DNA from: Verrucomicrobium sp. BvORR034 | GTDB taxonomy: Bacteria; Verrucomicrobiota; Verrucomicrobiia; Verrucomicrobiales; Verrucomicrobiaceae | Direction of reading: 5' to 3' | NCBI RefSeq assembly: GCF_000739635.1 | Contig: NZ_BATQ01000016.1 | Coordinates: forward strand, 1 to 64,000 | DNA: 64,000 bases | Part shown: positions 63,036 to 64,000 of the stretch, piece after piece | Layout of the letters: each line of letters starts with the position of its first letter | Position numbering within the stretch: position 1 is the stretch's first letter | Notes under the pieces: generated by a model | What the model was told of the DNA's origin: nothing | Seen by the model: only the letters and a program-made list of their open reading frames with translations | Databases searched by the model: none | Made by a program: the position numbers and the translations under genes

Positions 63036-64000
63036 ATGATGCCCGCGATGTCGTCTGTCCCCCAAACTTCAGCCGCATCCGCGCCCAACGTCGTGTTGGG
63101 TGGAGCCGCGCTCGCGGTGGGTGCATTGATCGCTGGTGTCGCCATAGGCCGCCGTTCCCGGTGGGGCCTCGTGGTGGGGCTCGGCGTCGCTGCAGTCGCC
63201 GGGTACCAGTTGCTCAAGCAACGGCGGGAGCAGGCACTGGATCTTGAACTGGAACTGGAGCCTCCCGCGCCAGCCCCGGTGGCGCACTCGCCTGTGCCAG
63301 CACCTGTGGTTGCGTTCGCCCCAGCGCCATTGCTGGCTGAGCCTGAACCTTTTGCCCTCCCTTCGGAGGCAAAGGTCGCGCAGGAACCTGCGGTTGATCT
63401 GGCCCCGGCCGGAACCTCCCTTGCCCCTCTCATCTGGGAAGGTGGCGACAGCGGTTCTCGCTCCAGTGATGACTTGGGCGAGACCGTCTGGTTCGGTCTG
63501 CAAGATGTCGCCCTGGCGGCGGCATCCGTGCCAGAAGTGACCTCCTTCGCTCCATCGCCTGCGAGCATGGGAGAGGTCGCCCTGGAAGCTGATCTGGCCC
63601 CGGTGATAGCCTCCTTTCTCTCGGATTTCCCGCCTGCGCCCCAGCTCGAGATGCCAGCACCGCCGCCGCTGACTGCGGATGTGGCGGCATTGATCCAGGC
63701 GCTGAATCCCCCGCCGCTTACTTCCAGCCAGTTTGTAGCTGAGGCATCGGCCATGGGGGCCAGTGTATTCGCCGGAGTTTCACCTGCTTCTCAGTCGGCC
63801 ATGTCTTTTGAAGATGAGGACGACAGCACCACGAGTGATCACGAATCCTTCTTGCTGGAAGACGACCAGAATGGAGGCGCTCCTGCTGGCAAAGGGGTGC
63901 CGCTGGCGGCTGCGGCCCTGGTATTGCTGAGCCTGCTCGGCTTGGGCCTGGGATTCGGCCAGATGAAGGCCGCCACGGCCCCCACGAATCCGGTGGCAGT
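63036..64000 (+). CDS. Proline- and alanine-rich membrane protein (3' end outside window)
   Basis: The frame is open from the ATG at 63036 to the window edge (321 codons visible). Residues about 20-40 (VVLGGAALAVGALIAGVAIG) and about 44-60 (WGLVVGLGVAAVAGYQLL) are two N-terminal membrane helices. They are followed by a long Pro/Ala/Glu-rich linker, an acidic patch (FEDEDDSTTSDHE, near 260) and another hydrophobic segment (PLAAAALVLLSLLGLGLGFG, near 290). No family is recognised. ATG codons at 63039 and 63048 are alternatives. Continuous coding bias makes it a real gene. Confidence 0.7.
   Translation, partial: MMPAMSSVPQTSAASAPNVVLGGAALAVGALIAGVAIGRRSRWGLVVGLGVAAVAGYQLLKQRREQALDLELELEPPAPAPVAHSPVPAPVVAFAPAPLLAEPEPFALPSEAKVAQEPAVDLAPAGTSLAPLIWEGGDSGSRSSDDLGETVWFGLQDVALAAASVPEVTSFAPSPASMGEVALEADLAPVIASFLSDFPPAPQLEMPAPPPLTADVAALIQALNPPPLTSSQFVAEASAMGASVFAGVSPASQSAMSFEDEDDSTTSDHESFLLEDDQNGGAPAGKGVPLAAAALVLLSLLGLGLGFGQMKAATAPTNPVA

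Overview
The window is about 64 kb of GC-rich bacterial chromosome, most likely from a member of the Verrucomicrobiota (order Verrucomicrobiales). The evidence is a complete four-gene Verru_Chthon cassette, an autotransporter-repeat protein with a PEP-CTERM-type tail, two secreted sulfatases, a DUF1501 gene next to a PSD1-type (cytochrome/DUF1549/DUF1553) gene, and many starts without a Shine-Dalgarno sequence. No rRNA, tRNA, CRISPR array, phage or transposase gene was seen. The species is not identified.

Layout. 1-1.6 kb: housekeeping genes pth (cut by the window edge), rpsF and ssb, ending in an 18-bp-stem terminator. 1.6-7.1 kb: a tandem repeat, a methyltransferase, opcA and zwf on the minus strand, and an AlkZ-like winged-helix protein. 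7.2-25.6 kb: a cluster of very large proteins without signal peptides. It holds an M64-like metallopeptidase, a small unknown protein, a paralogue of the peptidase with its zinc motif destroyed, a DUF6603-type protein, and three further giant proteins of unknown function, several translationally coupled. 25.6-34.4 kb: a fructose regulon with a divergent DeoR-type regulator, an operator of 10-bp-phased TTTCG boxes, fruA, a fused EIIA-HPr-EI, fruK, an OprB-like porin and glpX. 34.4-38.1 kb: mostly non-coding and repeat-rich around one secreted terpene-cyclase-like repeat protein.

38.1-55.4 kb holds two modules that begin with the same promoter-plus-leader sequence. The first is a 1620-aa autotransporter-repeat/PEP-CTERM protein followed by a sulfatase. 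The second is the Verru_Chthon cassette D-B-C-A, which resembles a set of minor pseudopilins, followed by a second sulfatase. Between them lie a secreted CxxC protein, a dispersed hairpin repeat, a methyltransferase and a divergent GlxA-type AraC regulator. 55.6-58.1 kb: an ABC importer of the SsuABC/nitrate/taurine type. 58.1-63 kb: repeats, a FadR-type regulator coupled to a DUF1501 gene, then a PSD1-type gene broken by a one-base shift in a run of seven T. The last kilobase starts a proline-rich membrane protein that runs off the window.

Most notable: (i) the 15-18 kb giant-protein operon with an active/inactive M64 pair, a good candidate for an undescribed system; (ii) the shared promoter and leader upstream of the PEP-CTERM protein and the Verru_Chthon cassette; (iii) the pseudopilin-like order of that cassette; (iv) a three-hairpin dispersed repeat with compensatory base changes, and a repeat family built of shuffled 9-nt words.
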